NCBI GenBank assembly: GCA_934446465.1
Contig: CAKSEF010000010.1
Span: forward strand, 1 to 39,641
DNA length: 39,641 nt
Direction of reading: 5' to 3'
Source: an uncultured Oscillospiraceae bacterium
Lineage (GTDB): Bacteria > Bacillota > Clostridia > Oscillospirales > JAAYXM01
The position numbers and the translations under genes were made by a program. Each line of letters opens with the position of its first letter. Position 1 is the first letter of the stretch. Positions 17,382 to 24,749 of the stretch are shown piece after piece. The notes under the pieces are model-generated. The model was given only the letters and a program-made list of their open reading frames with translations. It did not search any database and had not been told where the DNA came from.

Positions 17382-17459
17382 CTACCGTTCGTGATATGAG
17401 GTAGAACGTGCGAACTTCATGCAGTAGATACAAAAAAGCCTTACTCTACCCGCGGTAGA
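17382..17459. promoter_or_regulatory. Two CTACC/GGTAG palindromic operator candidates
   Basis: Site 1: CTACC (17382-17386) and GGTAG (17400-17404). Site 2: perfect TCTACC-CGC-GGTAGA (17445-17459), 17 bp upstream of the XRE gene's -35. The shared half-site suggests one regulator, most simply the adjacent XRE protein, acting on both divergent promoters. Confidence 0.5.
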
Positions 17460-17475
17460 ATTTACAAAATGTGCA

Positions 17476-17504
17476 TTGTTTCGCGGAAATATTTGTGTTA
17501 TAAT
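17476..17504 (+). promoter_or_regulatory. XRE gene promoter
   Basis: TTGTTT (17476-17481), 17-bp spacer, perfect TATAAT (17499-17504), 45 bases before the start codon. Confidence 0.7.
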
Positions 17505-17548
17505 CATTAAAACATCACGAAAAACATCATGTCGTATGGGGTTTCATT

Positions 17549-18151
17549 ATGGAAGATATTAAGATGATAATTGCAAAGAATATAGCTGAACTGCGGCGCG
17601 CAAGAAGCATGACGCAATTTGAGCTTGCCGAGATGCTCGCATATTCCGATAAGGCCGTTTCAAAATGGGAGCGCGGCGAGTCTGTCCCCGACATATCCGT
17701 GCTTAAGCAGATTGCGGATATATTCTCCGTTACGGTAGACTACCTGATAACAGAGCATGACAATGAGAAAATACCGCTCCACCGCGGAATAACGGAGCGG
17801 GTCATGAAAAATCACGGCTTTATCATGGGCATGAGTATACTGCTCGTTTGGCTAATCGCCGCGATTGTCGTAATAGTCGGAGATATTGTCATGATAGATG
17901 AAATGAAAACGCTTATAATTATCTATTCCGTTCCGATTTCAATTATCGTTTGGCTCGTTTTCAATTCGATATGGTTTAATCCGCGTCTCAATTTTTTGAT
18001 TATTTCCGTGCTTATGTGGAGTGTTCTCCTTTCGGTATACGCAACGGTACTGATGCTCGCAAAATATAATTTCTATATGCTGTTTCTCCTCGCGGTTCCG
18101 GGTCAGGCAATAATAATACTCTGGTCAAGAATACGAAAACCGAAGAAATAG
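17549..18151 (+). CDS. XRE-family regulator with C-terminal membrane domain
   Basis: 200 residues. A Cro/CI-type helix-turn-helix occupies about 7-65 (IAELRRARSMTQFELAEMLA, then SDKAVSKWERGESVPDI), and four hydrophobic segments follow at about 90-112, 120-140, 147-170 and 174-194. Soluble HTH fused to a membrane domain is common in Firmicutes; the role of the membrane part is generally unknown. It may regulate itself and the divergent degV operon through the CTACC palindromes. Ends in a strong bidirectional terminator. Confidence 0.88.
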   Translation: MEDIKMIIAKNIAELRRARSMTQFELAEMLAYSDKAVSKWERGESVPDISVLKQIADIFSVTVDYLITEHDNEKIPLHRGITERVMKNHGFIMGMSILLVWLIAAIVVIVGDIVMIDEMKTLIIIYSVPISIIVWLVFNSIWFNPRLNFLIISVLMWSVLLSVYATVLMLAKYNFYMLFLLAVPGQAIIILWSRIRKPKK

Positions 18152-18192
18152 AAAAATCCCGCCGTCTTTGCAAAGACGGCGGGATTTTTTTT
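18152..18192. terminator. Bidirectional terminator
   Basis: Long perfect palindrome centred at 18170/18171 (GC-rich core CCCGCCGTC/GACGGCGGG) with A-tract on the left and T-tract on the right. It ends both the XRE gene and the leftward S-component gene. Confidence 0.92.
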
Positions 18193-18199
18193 GTTTTAC

Positions 18200-18700
18200 T
18201 TAAATGCGCGACTTAAACTTCGCAGCGTCAAGCGCGGCGGAAACTGCCGTAAACGCGATAACCGAGAACACACCCTGAAGCGTATTCCAAAGCATCGACA
18301 TGAGCGGAGTGGCAAAGCTTCCGAAAATGATTACTTCCGCGATGTAATACCCGAGAACAAGCACGGGAACGGAGAGTATTGCGCGGAGAATTGTCTTTTT
18401 CGTAAGAATCTTAGTCCCTGATGATTTTCCGACGGTAAGCGCCATAAGTGCCTTGATTATAGCCGTCGGAATCATGTACATGGCAGAACCGTACATTAAA
18501 TCCGCGAGCGCGCCGCCGACGGCGGACGCCATAACCGCATACGGGAGCGGGAGAATCGTTGCCGAGAGCAGAACGAACGTGTCTCCTATATGTACATATC
18601 CCTCGGTTGCGGGGATTCCGAATGCCGTAAAGCGTGTGCATACGGCTATTATAGCTGCCATTAAGGCGGAAAATACTATTGTTTTTGTTTTCTTGTTCAT
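18200..18700 (-). CDS. ECF transporter S component, probably vitamin B6
   Basis: 166-residue membrane protein with five or six helices, the size and pattern of ECF-transporter substrate-binding (S) subunits: short N-terminal helix TIVFSALMAAIIAVCTRF, then HIGDTFVLLSATILPLPYAV and the GGALADLMYG segment. It resembles the S-component group assigned to pyridoxine uptake, and it lies 14 bases after a pyridoxal kinase gene, so B6 is the likely vitamin. The energising ECF module is not in the window. Specificity is inferred from the neighbour. Confidence 0.82.
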   Translation of the reverse strand: MNKKTKTIVFSALMAAIIAVCTRFTAFGIPATEGYVHIGDTFVLLSATILPLPYAVMASAVGGALADLMYGSAMYMIPTAIIKALMALTVGKSSGTKILTKKTILRAILSVPVLVLGYYIAEVIIFGSFATPLMSMLWNTLQGVFSVIAFTAVSAALDAAKFKSRI

Positions 18701-18714
18701 GTTTTTTACCTCAC

Positions 18715-19548
18715 TTACTTTAGAAATTTCAAAAGCGGTTCAAATGCGGCGCCGTCCGTCTTTGAAACGCCGAGCGAGTCCGAAAAAGCAACGGCTTTTT
18801 CGAGAAACGCCGAAGTTTTTTTAACTGCGCGCCTGAACGATATTCCGTTTATGAGATACCCGCAGAGAAGAGACGAGAATAAGTCGCCCGTTCCGCTGTA
18901 TTGCCCCGAAATATATTTCGAGGATGTGAAAAACTTGTCTCCGCTCAAGCTGTCAAGTGCAAAGTTTTTAATGACATTTCCGCGCCGTATACTCGTTATC
19001 ACGATGCGCTTCGCCCCGAGATTTCGCAGCTTATCCGCAAGAGAGGAAATTTCCGCATCGGAAAAATTCTCCGCTCCCACATACGGCGTCTCGGTGAGAA
19101 AGCAGGCCTCGGTGAGATTCGGCGTTATGACATCGGCATGAGATACCAAAGAACGCAGTCTGCCCACAAGGCTTTCCGTGTACGTAGAATACAGAACACC
19201 GTTATCGCCCATAATAGGGTCTACAAATAAAAGCGTTTTTTCACTCTGCGCACGCTCAGTGAAATTACATATTATATCTACCTGATGCTCGGAACCGAGA
19301 AAACCCGTATAAATTCCGTCAAATTCAAGCGAGAGCCGATACCAGTTTTCAAAGTATTCTTCCATGCCGTCGGTCAAATCGTGAAAATAATATTCCGAAA
19401 AACCCGTATGGTTTGAAAAAACGGCGGTCGGAACGGGAAGAACGCGTATGCCGAGTGCGCTGATTATCGGAATTGAAACCGTCAGCGAGCATCGCCCGTA
19501 GCCTGAAATGTCATTTATAACCGCGCAGTTTTTTAGTTTTTTCGGCAT
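18715..19548 (-). CDS. pdxK: Pyridoxal (pyridoxamine) kinase
   Basis: Ribokinase/PfkB-fold kinase, 277 residues, phosphorylating B6 vitamers for PLP salvage. Motifs: INDISGYGRCSLTVSIPI near 9, PTAVFSNHTGF near 39, VDPIMGDNGVLY near 110, VITPNLTEACFLT near 140, and GQYSGTGDLFSSLLCGYL near 222, where the GTGD aspartate is the catalytic base. The ATG at 19548 has AAAGGGGG six bases ahead; longer in-frame forms lack a site. Co-transcribed with the putative B6 transporter subunit, which makes an uptake-and-trap pair. Confidence 0.9.
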   Translation of the reverse strand: MPKKLKNCAVINDISGYGRCSLTVSIPIISALGIRVLPVPTAVFSNHTGFSEYYFHDLTDGMEEYFENWYRLSLEFDGIYTGFLGSEHQVDIICNFTERAQSEKTLLFVDPIMGDNGVLYSTYTESLVGRLRSLVSHADVITPNLTEACFLTETPYVGAENFSDAEISSLADKLRNLGAKRIVITSIRRGNVIKNFALDSLSGDKFFTSSKYISGQYSGTGDLFSSLLCGYLINGISFRRAVKKTSAFLEKAVAFSDSLGVSKTDGAAFEPLLKFLK

Positions 19549-19578
19549 ATGTTTCCCCCTTTCGCTTATCTTCAAACA

Positions 19579-19607
19579 ATTATACATCAAACGCGCACGT
19601 AACGCAA
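19579..19607 (-). promoter_or_regulatory. pdxK promoter
   Basis: Minus-strand TTGCGT (19602-19607), 17-bp spacer, TATAAT (19579-19584), about 30 bases before the start codon. Confidence 0.65.
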
Positions 19608-19835
19608 GATGAAAAGGGGTTTTTTTAAAACACGGCAAATTTGCACGGAAAAGTGCTCAACCGCGCAGAAAAAATATCCGACCGCTCTGTTTTTTTGACA
19701 AACCGAAGGTGCGAGTGCTAAAACCGACGAGATTTTTGAAGTAACCGCGAAAAACATTTAATTGACGTTTTGAGTGCTTTTTGCGTGCAAAACAAGTTTT
19801 TTGTTAACATTTTATTACAAATGAGAAAAGGGGTA
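19608..19835. other. Intergenic stretch with CIRCE-like half-sites
   Basis: No gene seen. It holds a perfect single half-site GAGTGCTAA (19713-19721) and partial ones near 19651 (AAGTGCTCA) and 19771 (GAGTGCTTT). TTGACA (19695-19700) stands just left of the perfect half-site without a clear -10. Confidence 0.4.
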
Positions 19836-19863
19836 TTGACAACAAAGAAAAAAAGAGTACAAT
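19836..19863 (+). promoter_or_regulatory. Heat-shock operon promoter
   Basis: TTGACA (19836-19841), 16-bp spacer, TACAAT (19858-19863). The CIRCE operator starts five bases further on, over the start of transcription. Confidence 0.88.
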
Positions 19864-19868
19864 ATGAA

Positions 19869-19895
19869 TTAGCACTCGGGGAGTGAGAGTGCTAA
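19869..19895. promoter_or_regulatory. CIRCE operator (HrcA-binding site)
   Basis: Perfect match to the consensus TTAGCACTC-N9-GAGTGCTAA: left arm 19869-19877, right arm 19887-19895. It is the binding site for HrcA encoded directly downstream, giving autorepression that is relieved on heat shock. Confidence 0.98.
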
Positions 19896-19914
19896 ACATT
19901 CGGAGGTGAGAAAA

Positions 19915-20967
19915 ATGAGCCTCAGCGACAGGAAGAGGAAAATATTAAAAGCGATTGTTGATGAATATATCGAGAACGCGGAGCCTGTCGGTTCAAAGGT
20001 TATTGCCTCACGTTCGCGGCTTGATATTTCACCCGCGACGATAAGGAACGAGATGTCGGAGCTTGAGGAACTCGGTTTTCTTGAACAGCCTCATGTTTCC
20101 GCGGGAAGAATTCCGTCAACGGCGGGGTATCGCCTGTACGTCGATGAGCTTATGAACAGCTACAAGCTTTCCGTTTCCGAAGCGGAAGCAATTAATTCGG
20201 CGCTTCGTGCGCAGATGCGCGAGCTTGAAAGAACACTTCAGGAGCTCGGAGGTTTTGTTTCAAAGCTCACGAATTATACGACGTATGCGCTCATGCCGAG
20301 CGCGTCCGGCGAGTCGATTAAAAAGCTTGACATATTCCTTACAGACCCGCAGACGGCGGTTGTTGTGATAGTTACCGATTCGGCTCTGCTCAGGAATAAG
20401 CGGATAAGGCTTGCGTTTGCGGCGTCCGACGAGGAGGTCGCGTTTGCGGTGAGAATATTAAACGAAAACCTTACGGGAAAAACGCTTGATGAGATTTCGC
20501 TTTCGGCGGTCAGAAGCATGGCGCACGAAGCGAGGAATCTTTCACAGCTCATATTTGATGTTTGCGATTTCGCGAGCGAGGTGCTCGACAGTACAAAAGA
20601 CGCCGATGTCTCACTCGGAGGAATTTCGAGGATACTTGAGCATCCGGAGTACCGAGACCCCGAAAAGGCGCAGGAACTTTTGGCATATCTTACCGATAAA
20701 AGGGAAATAGTAAGACATGCGAGAGAGCACGCACCGGAAAACGGAAAGGGTTCGGGAATAAAAATATATATCGGCTCGGAAAACGGCGAGAGCTCGCTGT
20801 GCGACGCAAGCGTAGTTTACGGAACATACGATATGGGCGAGAATTTGCGCGGCGTTATCGGAATTGTCGGGCCAAGACGTATGGATTATGCGAAAGTTGC
20901 CGCAAATCTCAATTATTTCATAAACGGTTTCAATAAGCTATTAAAGGATTCGTTTTTCAACGAATAG
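19915..20967 (+). CDS. hrcA: Heat-inducible transcription repressor HrcA
   Basis: DNA-binding repressor of class I heat-shock genes, 350 residues. Winged-helix N-terminus: RKRKILKAIVDEYIENAEPV, then GSKVIASRSRLDISPATIRNEM and EQPHVSAGRIPSTAGYRLYVD. A GAF-like dimerisation part follows, ending IGIVGPRRMDYAKVAANLNYF. I use the ATG at 19915, eight bases after GGAGG; a GTG nine bases earlier overlaps that site. First gene of hrcA-grpE-dnaK-dnaJ; its activity is normally set by chaperonin, with groEL elsewhere. Confidence 0.97.
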   Translation: MSLSDRKRKILKAIVDEYIENAEPVGSKVIASRSRLDISPATIRNEMSELEELGFLEQPHVSAGRIPSTAGYRLYVDELMNSYKLSVSEAEAINSALRAQMRELERTLQELGGFVSKLTNYTTYALMPSASGESIKKLDIFLTDPQTAVVVIVTDSALLRNKRIRLAFAASDEEVAFAVRILNENLTGKTLDEISLSAVRSMAHEARNLSQLIFDVCDFASEVLDSTKDADVSLGGISRILEHPEYRDPEKAQELLAYLTDKREIVRHAREHAPENGKGSGIKIYIGSENGESSLCDASVVYGTYDMGENLRGVIGIVGPRRMDYAKVAANLNYFINGFNKLLKDSFFNE

Positions 20968-20980
20968 GAGGTAGACAGCC

Positions 20981-21520
20981 ATGGCAGAAGAGAAAAAGAA
21001 GAAAGAAGAAAAGGAAGAAGTAAAAGTCTCGGATACAAAAGAGACCGAATGCGTCAAGGAGGAAGAGGAAAAAAAAGAACCGACAGAGCTTGAAAAAGCA
21101 CAGGCGGAGGCGAAAGAGCTTAAAGACAAGTATTTAAGGCTTGCCGCCGAATACGACAATTTCAGAAAAAGAACCTCGCGTGAGCGCGAGATGGTTTTCG
21201 GAGATGCGGTTGCCGCGACACTCTCGTCATTCCTCACGGTTTATGACAACCTTGAGCGCGCGCTCGGAAACCATACGGAGGATGAGGCGTATAAAAAGGG
21301 TGTTGAATTGATTTTCGCGCAGATGTGCGACACGCTTAAGAAAATGAACATAGAAACGATAAATCCGGAAAACGAGACCTTTGACCCCAACTTCCATAAT
21401 GCGGTGATGCACGAGGAAAACGGGGAGCTTGGCGAGAACACGGTTTCCGAGGTTTTCCAGAAGGGCTTTAAGCTCGGCGAGCGCGTGATACGCCCGGCAC
21501 TTGTAAAAGTGGCGAACTGA
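20981..21520 (+). CDS. grpE: Nucleotide exchange factor GrpE
   Basis: DnaK co-chaperone that releases ADP. 179 residues: a highly charged Lys/Glu N-terminal tail to about 45, a long coiled-coil helix (about 47-85, containing LAAEYDNFRKRTSRE), and the C-terminal beta domain with NPENETFDPNFHNAVMH and ending VIRPALVKVAN. GGAGG site nine bases ahead; 13 bases after hrcA. Confidence 0.97.
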   Translation: MAEEKKKKEEKEEVKVSDTKETECVKEEEEKKEPTELEKAQAEAKELKDKYLRLAAEYDNFRKRTSREREMVFGDAVAATLSSFLTVYDNLERALGNHTEDEAYKKGVELIFAQMCDTLKKMNIETINPENETFDPNFHNAVMHEENGELGENTVSEVFQKGFKLGERVIRPALVKVAN

Positions 21521-21576
21521 CGCGCAAGCAGGTTTAAATAAGTAAAAAACATACACCATTCAAGGAGGCAGTAATT

Positions 21577-23418
21577 ATGTCAAAGATAATAGGTATAGAC
21601 TTAGGAACAACAAACTCATGCGTTGCGGTTATGGAGGGCGGAGAGCCCGCAGTTCTCGTAAACGCGGAAGGCGCAAGAACGACACCGTCTGTCGTGGCTT
21701 TCTCCAAGGACGGAGAGAGAATCGTCGGTCAGGTCGCGAAGCGTCAGGCAGTTACAAACCCCGACCGCACAATCTCGTCAATCAAGCGCGAGATGGGTAC
21801 GGATTATAAGGTAGACATCGACGGCAAGAAGTATTCGCCCCAGGAGATATCGGCAATGATTCTCCAGAAGCTCAAGACGGATGCGGAAAGCTACCTCGGA
21901 ACTAAGGTTACACAGGCAGTTATTACGGTTCCCGCATACTTCACGGACAGTCAGCGTCAGGCTACAAAGGACGCCGGCAAAATCGCAGGTCTTGAAGTTC
22001 TCCGTATAGTAAACGAGCCGACAGCGGCGGCGCTTGCCTACGGTCTTGATAAGGAAAGCGACCAGAAAATCATGATTTATGACCTCGGCGGCGGCACATT
22101 CGACGTTTCAATTCTCGAAATCGGCGACGGAGTTGTTGAGGTTCTTGCAACGGCCGGTAATAACAGACTCGGCGGCGACGACTTCGACGCAAGAGTTGCA
22201 AAGTGGATGACGGATGAGTTTAAGAAAGAATCCGGAGTAGATATCACAGGCGACAAGATGGCAATGCAGAGAATCCGCGAAGCCGCGGAAAAGGCGAAGA
22301 TTGAGCTTTCGGGCGTTACAAGCACGAACATAAGCCTTCCGTATATCACGGCTGACGCAACGGGTCCGAAGCACCTTGAGCTTACGCTCACACGTGCGAA
22401 GTTTAACGAACTTACGGCAGACCTTGTAGAATCCACAATGGGGCCTGTAAGAAATGCAATGAGCGATGCAAAGCTCAAGCCCGAAGACCTCTCAAAGGTT
22501 CTCCTTGTCGGCGGCAGCACCCGTATCCCCGCAGTTGTCGAGGAAGTCAAGAAATTTACGGGCAAAGACCCGTTCAAGGGAATTAACCCCGATGAATGCG
22601 TTGCAATCGGCGCGGCTATTCAGGGCGGCGTGCTTGCAGGCGACGTAAAGGATATACTCCTTCTCGACGTAACTCCGCTTTCGCTCGGTATCGAGACTAT
22701 GGGCGGTGTATTCACAAAGCTTATCGAGCGCAACACGACAATCCCGACAAATAAGAAGCAGGTATTCTCAACTGCGGCCGATAACCAATCCTCGGTTGAT
22801 ATCCACGTTCTTCAGGGCGAGCGCGAAATGGCGGCATACAACAAGACTCTCGGACGCTTCCAGCTCGACGGAATTGCTCCCGCACCTCGCGGAATCCCGC
22901 AGATTGAGGTTACGTTCGACATCAATGCCGACGGTATAGTTACGGTTTCCGCTAAAGACCTCGGCACGGGCAAGGAGCAGAATATAACGATAACATCTTC
23001 GACCAACCTCTCAAAGGAGGATATTGACAAGGCAGTCAAGGAAGCCGAGCAGTTCTCCGAAGAGGATAAGAAGCGCCGTGAGGAAGTCGACACGAGAAAC
23101 GCGGGCGACCAGATGGTATATCAGACGGAGAAAGCACTCACAGAACTCGGCGATAAGATTTCCGCCGACGAAAAGAGCGCAGTAACCGCAGAGGTTGATA
23201 AGCTCAAGGAAGCTCTTAAGGGAACTGACGTTGAGGCAATAAAGTCGCAGACAGAAGCTCTCCAGAAGAAATTCTACGAGATTTCCGAAAAGCTCTATAA
23301 GGAAGCTGCGGCTCAGCAGCAGGCGGCACAGGGCGCGGAAAACGCGGGAAATGCAGACAATGGCAAAGGCCCGAACGGAGATAACGTCGTAGACGCCGAC
23401 TTTGAGCAGGTAGACTGA
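21577..23418 (+). CDS. dnaK: Chaperone DnaK (Hsp70)
   Basis: ATP-driven folding chaperone, 613 residues, full length. ATPase domain begins IIGIDLGTTNSCVAVMEGG and contains VITVPAYFTDSQRQATKDAG, NEPTAAALAYGLDK and YDLGGGTFDVSILEI; it has the single deletion in the ATPase domain typical of Gram-positive DnaK. The linker DVKDILLLDVTPLSLGIET leads into the substrate domain; the lid ends in a Gln/Ala-rich tail and NVVDADFEQVD. AAGGAGG ribosome site. Confidence 0.99.
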   Translation: MSKIIGIDLGTTNSCVAVMEGGEPAVLVNAEGARTTPSVVAFSKDGERIVGQVAKRQAVTNPDRTISSIKREMGTDYKVDIDGKKYSPQEISAMILQKLKTDAESYLGTKVTQAVITVPAYFTDSQRQATKDAGKIAGLEVLRIVNEPTAAALAYGLDKESDQKIMIYDLGGGTFDVSILEIGDGVVEVLATAGNNRLGGDDFDARVAKWMTDEFKKESGVDITGDKMAMQRIREAAEKAKIELSGVTSTNISLPYITADATGPKHLELTLTRAKFNELTADLVESTMGPVRNAMSDAKLKPEDLSKVLLVGGSTRIPAVVEEVKKFTGKDPFKGINPDECVAIGAAIQGGVLAGDVKDILLLDVTPLSLGIETMGGVFTKLIERNTTIPTNKKQVFSTAADNQSSVDIHVLQGEREMAAYNKTLGRFQLDGIAPAPRGIPQIEVTFDINADGIVTVSAKDLGTGKEQNITITSSTNLSKEDIDKAVKEAEQFSEEDKKRREEVDTRNAGDQMVYQTEKALTELGDKISADEKSAVTAEVDKLKEALKGTDVEAIKSQTEALQKKFYEISEKLYKEAAAQQQAAQGAENAGNADNGKGPNGDNVVDADFEQVD

Positions 23419-23431
23419 TATGTTTGATTTT

Positions 23432-23457
23432 GCCGAAGCTCCGAAAGGGGCTTCGGC
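23432..23457 (+). other. dnaK-dnaJ intergenic hairpin with GAAA loop
   Basis: Eleven-bp stem (23432-23442 with 23447-23457, one G-U pair) closed by a GAAA tetraloop. No U-run follows, so it is not an ordinary terminator. In an RNA it could protect the dnaK 3' end or mark a processing site that sets the dnaK:dnaJ ratio. Confidence 0.75.
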
Positions 23458-23486
23458 AGACACAGTAATAAGAGGTAAGTGTTTCT

Positions 23487-24644
23487 ATGGCGGATAAAAG
23501 AGATTATTATGAGGTTTTGGGTGTTTCCAAAACGGCTTCGGAATCAGAACTCAAGACTGCATACCGAAAGCTCGCTAAAAAATACCACCCCGATTTAAAT
23601 AAGAACAATAAAGAAGCCGAAGAAAAGTTCAAGGAAGTAAACGAAGCCTATGAGGTGCTGTCCGATAAGGATAAGCGCGCGAAATACGACCAGTTCGGCC
23701 ATGCGGGAGTAGACCCGAATTTCGGCGCGGGCGGCGGTTTCGGAGGGGGCTTCGGCGGTTTCGGAGGAGCTGAGGATTTCGACCTCGGCGACATATTCGG
23801 CTCATTCTTCGGCGGCGGCTTCGGAGGTGGCTTCGGCGGCGGAGCTCAGCGCAGAAACGCACCGTCCCGCGGCGAAAGTCTCCGTGCAAGAATAGTGCTC
23901 TCGTTTGAGGAAGCGGCATTCGGATGCAAGAAGGAGATATCAATTACCCGTCTTGAAAAATGCCCCGACTGTTCGGGAACGGGTGCGCAGAAGGGAACGA
24001 GCGCGGAGACGTGCTCGGTGTGCCACGGAGCGGGAAGCGTTAAAACAACACGCAGAACTCCTCTCGGCATGATGTCTTCGACGACCGTCTGCCCGACCTG
24101 CCACGGAACGGGTAAGATTATAAAAACGCCGTGTTCGGCGTGCTCCGGTTCCGGACGCAAGAAGATGAAGAGAACCCTCTCTGTCAATATTCCCGCAGGA
24201 ATAGACGAGGGTCAGACGATATCCCTCCGCGGCGAGGGAAATGCGGGTACAAACGGCGGCCCGAACGGCGATGTTCTAATCACTGTTTCAGTACGTCCGC
24301 ATCATATCCTGACGCGCGACGGCACATCGATTATGTGCGATGTTCCGATAACATTCACACAGGCGACACTCGGCGCGGAGATAGAAGTTCCGACACTTGA
24401 CGGAAAGGTTAAGTATACGGTTCCCGAGGGAACGCAGACGGGAACGGTGTTCCGTCTTCGCGGAAAGGGTGTTCCGTCTCTCTCGGGCGGAAAGCGCGGA
24501 GACCAGTTTGTCCGCGTAACCATCGAGGTTCCGAGAAACTTAAGCCAGAAGCAGAAAGAGCTTCTTGCAGAGTTTTCAAAGTCCGTCGGTGAGAGTGCGT
24601 ATACGGAGAGAAAAAGCTTTTTTGAAAAACTGAAAAGAAAGTGA
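23487..24644 (+). CDS. dnaJ: Chaperone DnaJ (Hsp40)
   Basis: DnaK co-chaperone stimulating ATP hydrolysis, 385 residues, class A layout. J domain at 1-70 with HPD in KKYHPDLNKN (about 34-36); a long Gly/Phe region with repeated GGGFGG units (about 77-120); a zinc domain with four CxxCxGxG repeats (CPDCSGTG, CSVCHGAG, CPTCHGTG, CSACSGSG at about 155-220); then C-terminal substrate domains ending FFEKLKRK. The ribosome site AGAGGT is weaker than those of grpE and dnaK. Ends the operon. Confidence 0.98.
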   Translation: MADKRDYYEVLGVSKTASESELKTAYRKLAKKYHPDLNKNNKEAEEKFKEVNEAYEVLSDKDKRAKYDQFGHAGVDPNFGAGGGFGGGFGGFGGAEDFDLGDIFGSFFGGGFGGGFGGGAQRRNAPSRGESLRARIVLSFEEAAFGCKKEISITRLEKCPDCSGTGAQKGTSAETCSVCHGAGSVKTTRRTPLGMMSSTTVCPTCHGTGKIIKTPCSACSGSGRKKMKRTLSVNIPAGIDEGQTISLRGEGNAGTNGGPNGDVLITVSVRPHHILTRDGTSIMCDVPITFTQATLGAEIEVPTLDGKVKYTVPEGTQTGTVFRLRGKGVPSLSGGKRGDQFVRVTIEVPRNLSQKQKELLAEFSKSVGESAYTERKSFFEKLKRK

Positions 24645-24654
24645 TTCGGCAATG

Positions 24655-24688
24655 TCCGCCTGCAATAATTTGCAGGCGGATTTTATTT
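24655..24688 (+). terminator. Terminator of the chaperone operon
   Basis: Eleven-bp stem (24655-24665 with 24670-24680), TAAT loop and the tract TTTTATTT (24681-24688). The end of this tract is shared with the -35 of the next promoter. Confidence 0.92.
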
Positions 24689-24715
24689 GACAGAGACCGG
24701 GCGAAAGATTATAAG
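24687..24715 (+). promoter_or_regulatory. GH89 gene promoter
   Basis: TTGACA (24687-24692), 17-bp spacer, TATAAG (24710-24715). The -35 begins inside the T-tract of the preceding terminator. Confidence 0.7.
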
Positions 24716-24749
24716 ACCTTATATAATAAGGAGTGTGCAGGAGGAAAGA

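Noticed and set aside
23720..23850. Tandem GGC/TTC-rich repeat
   Set aside because: This is the coding sequence of the DnaJ Gly/Phe region, not an independent repeat.
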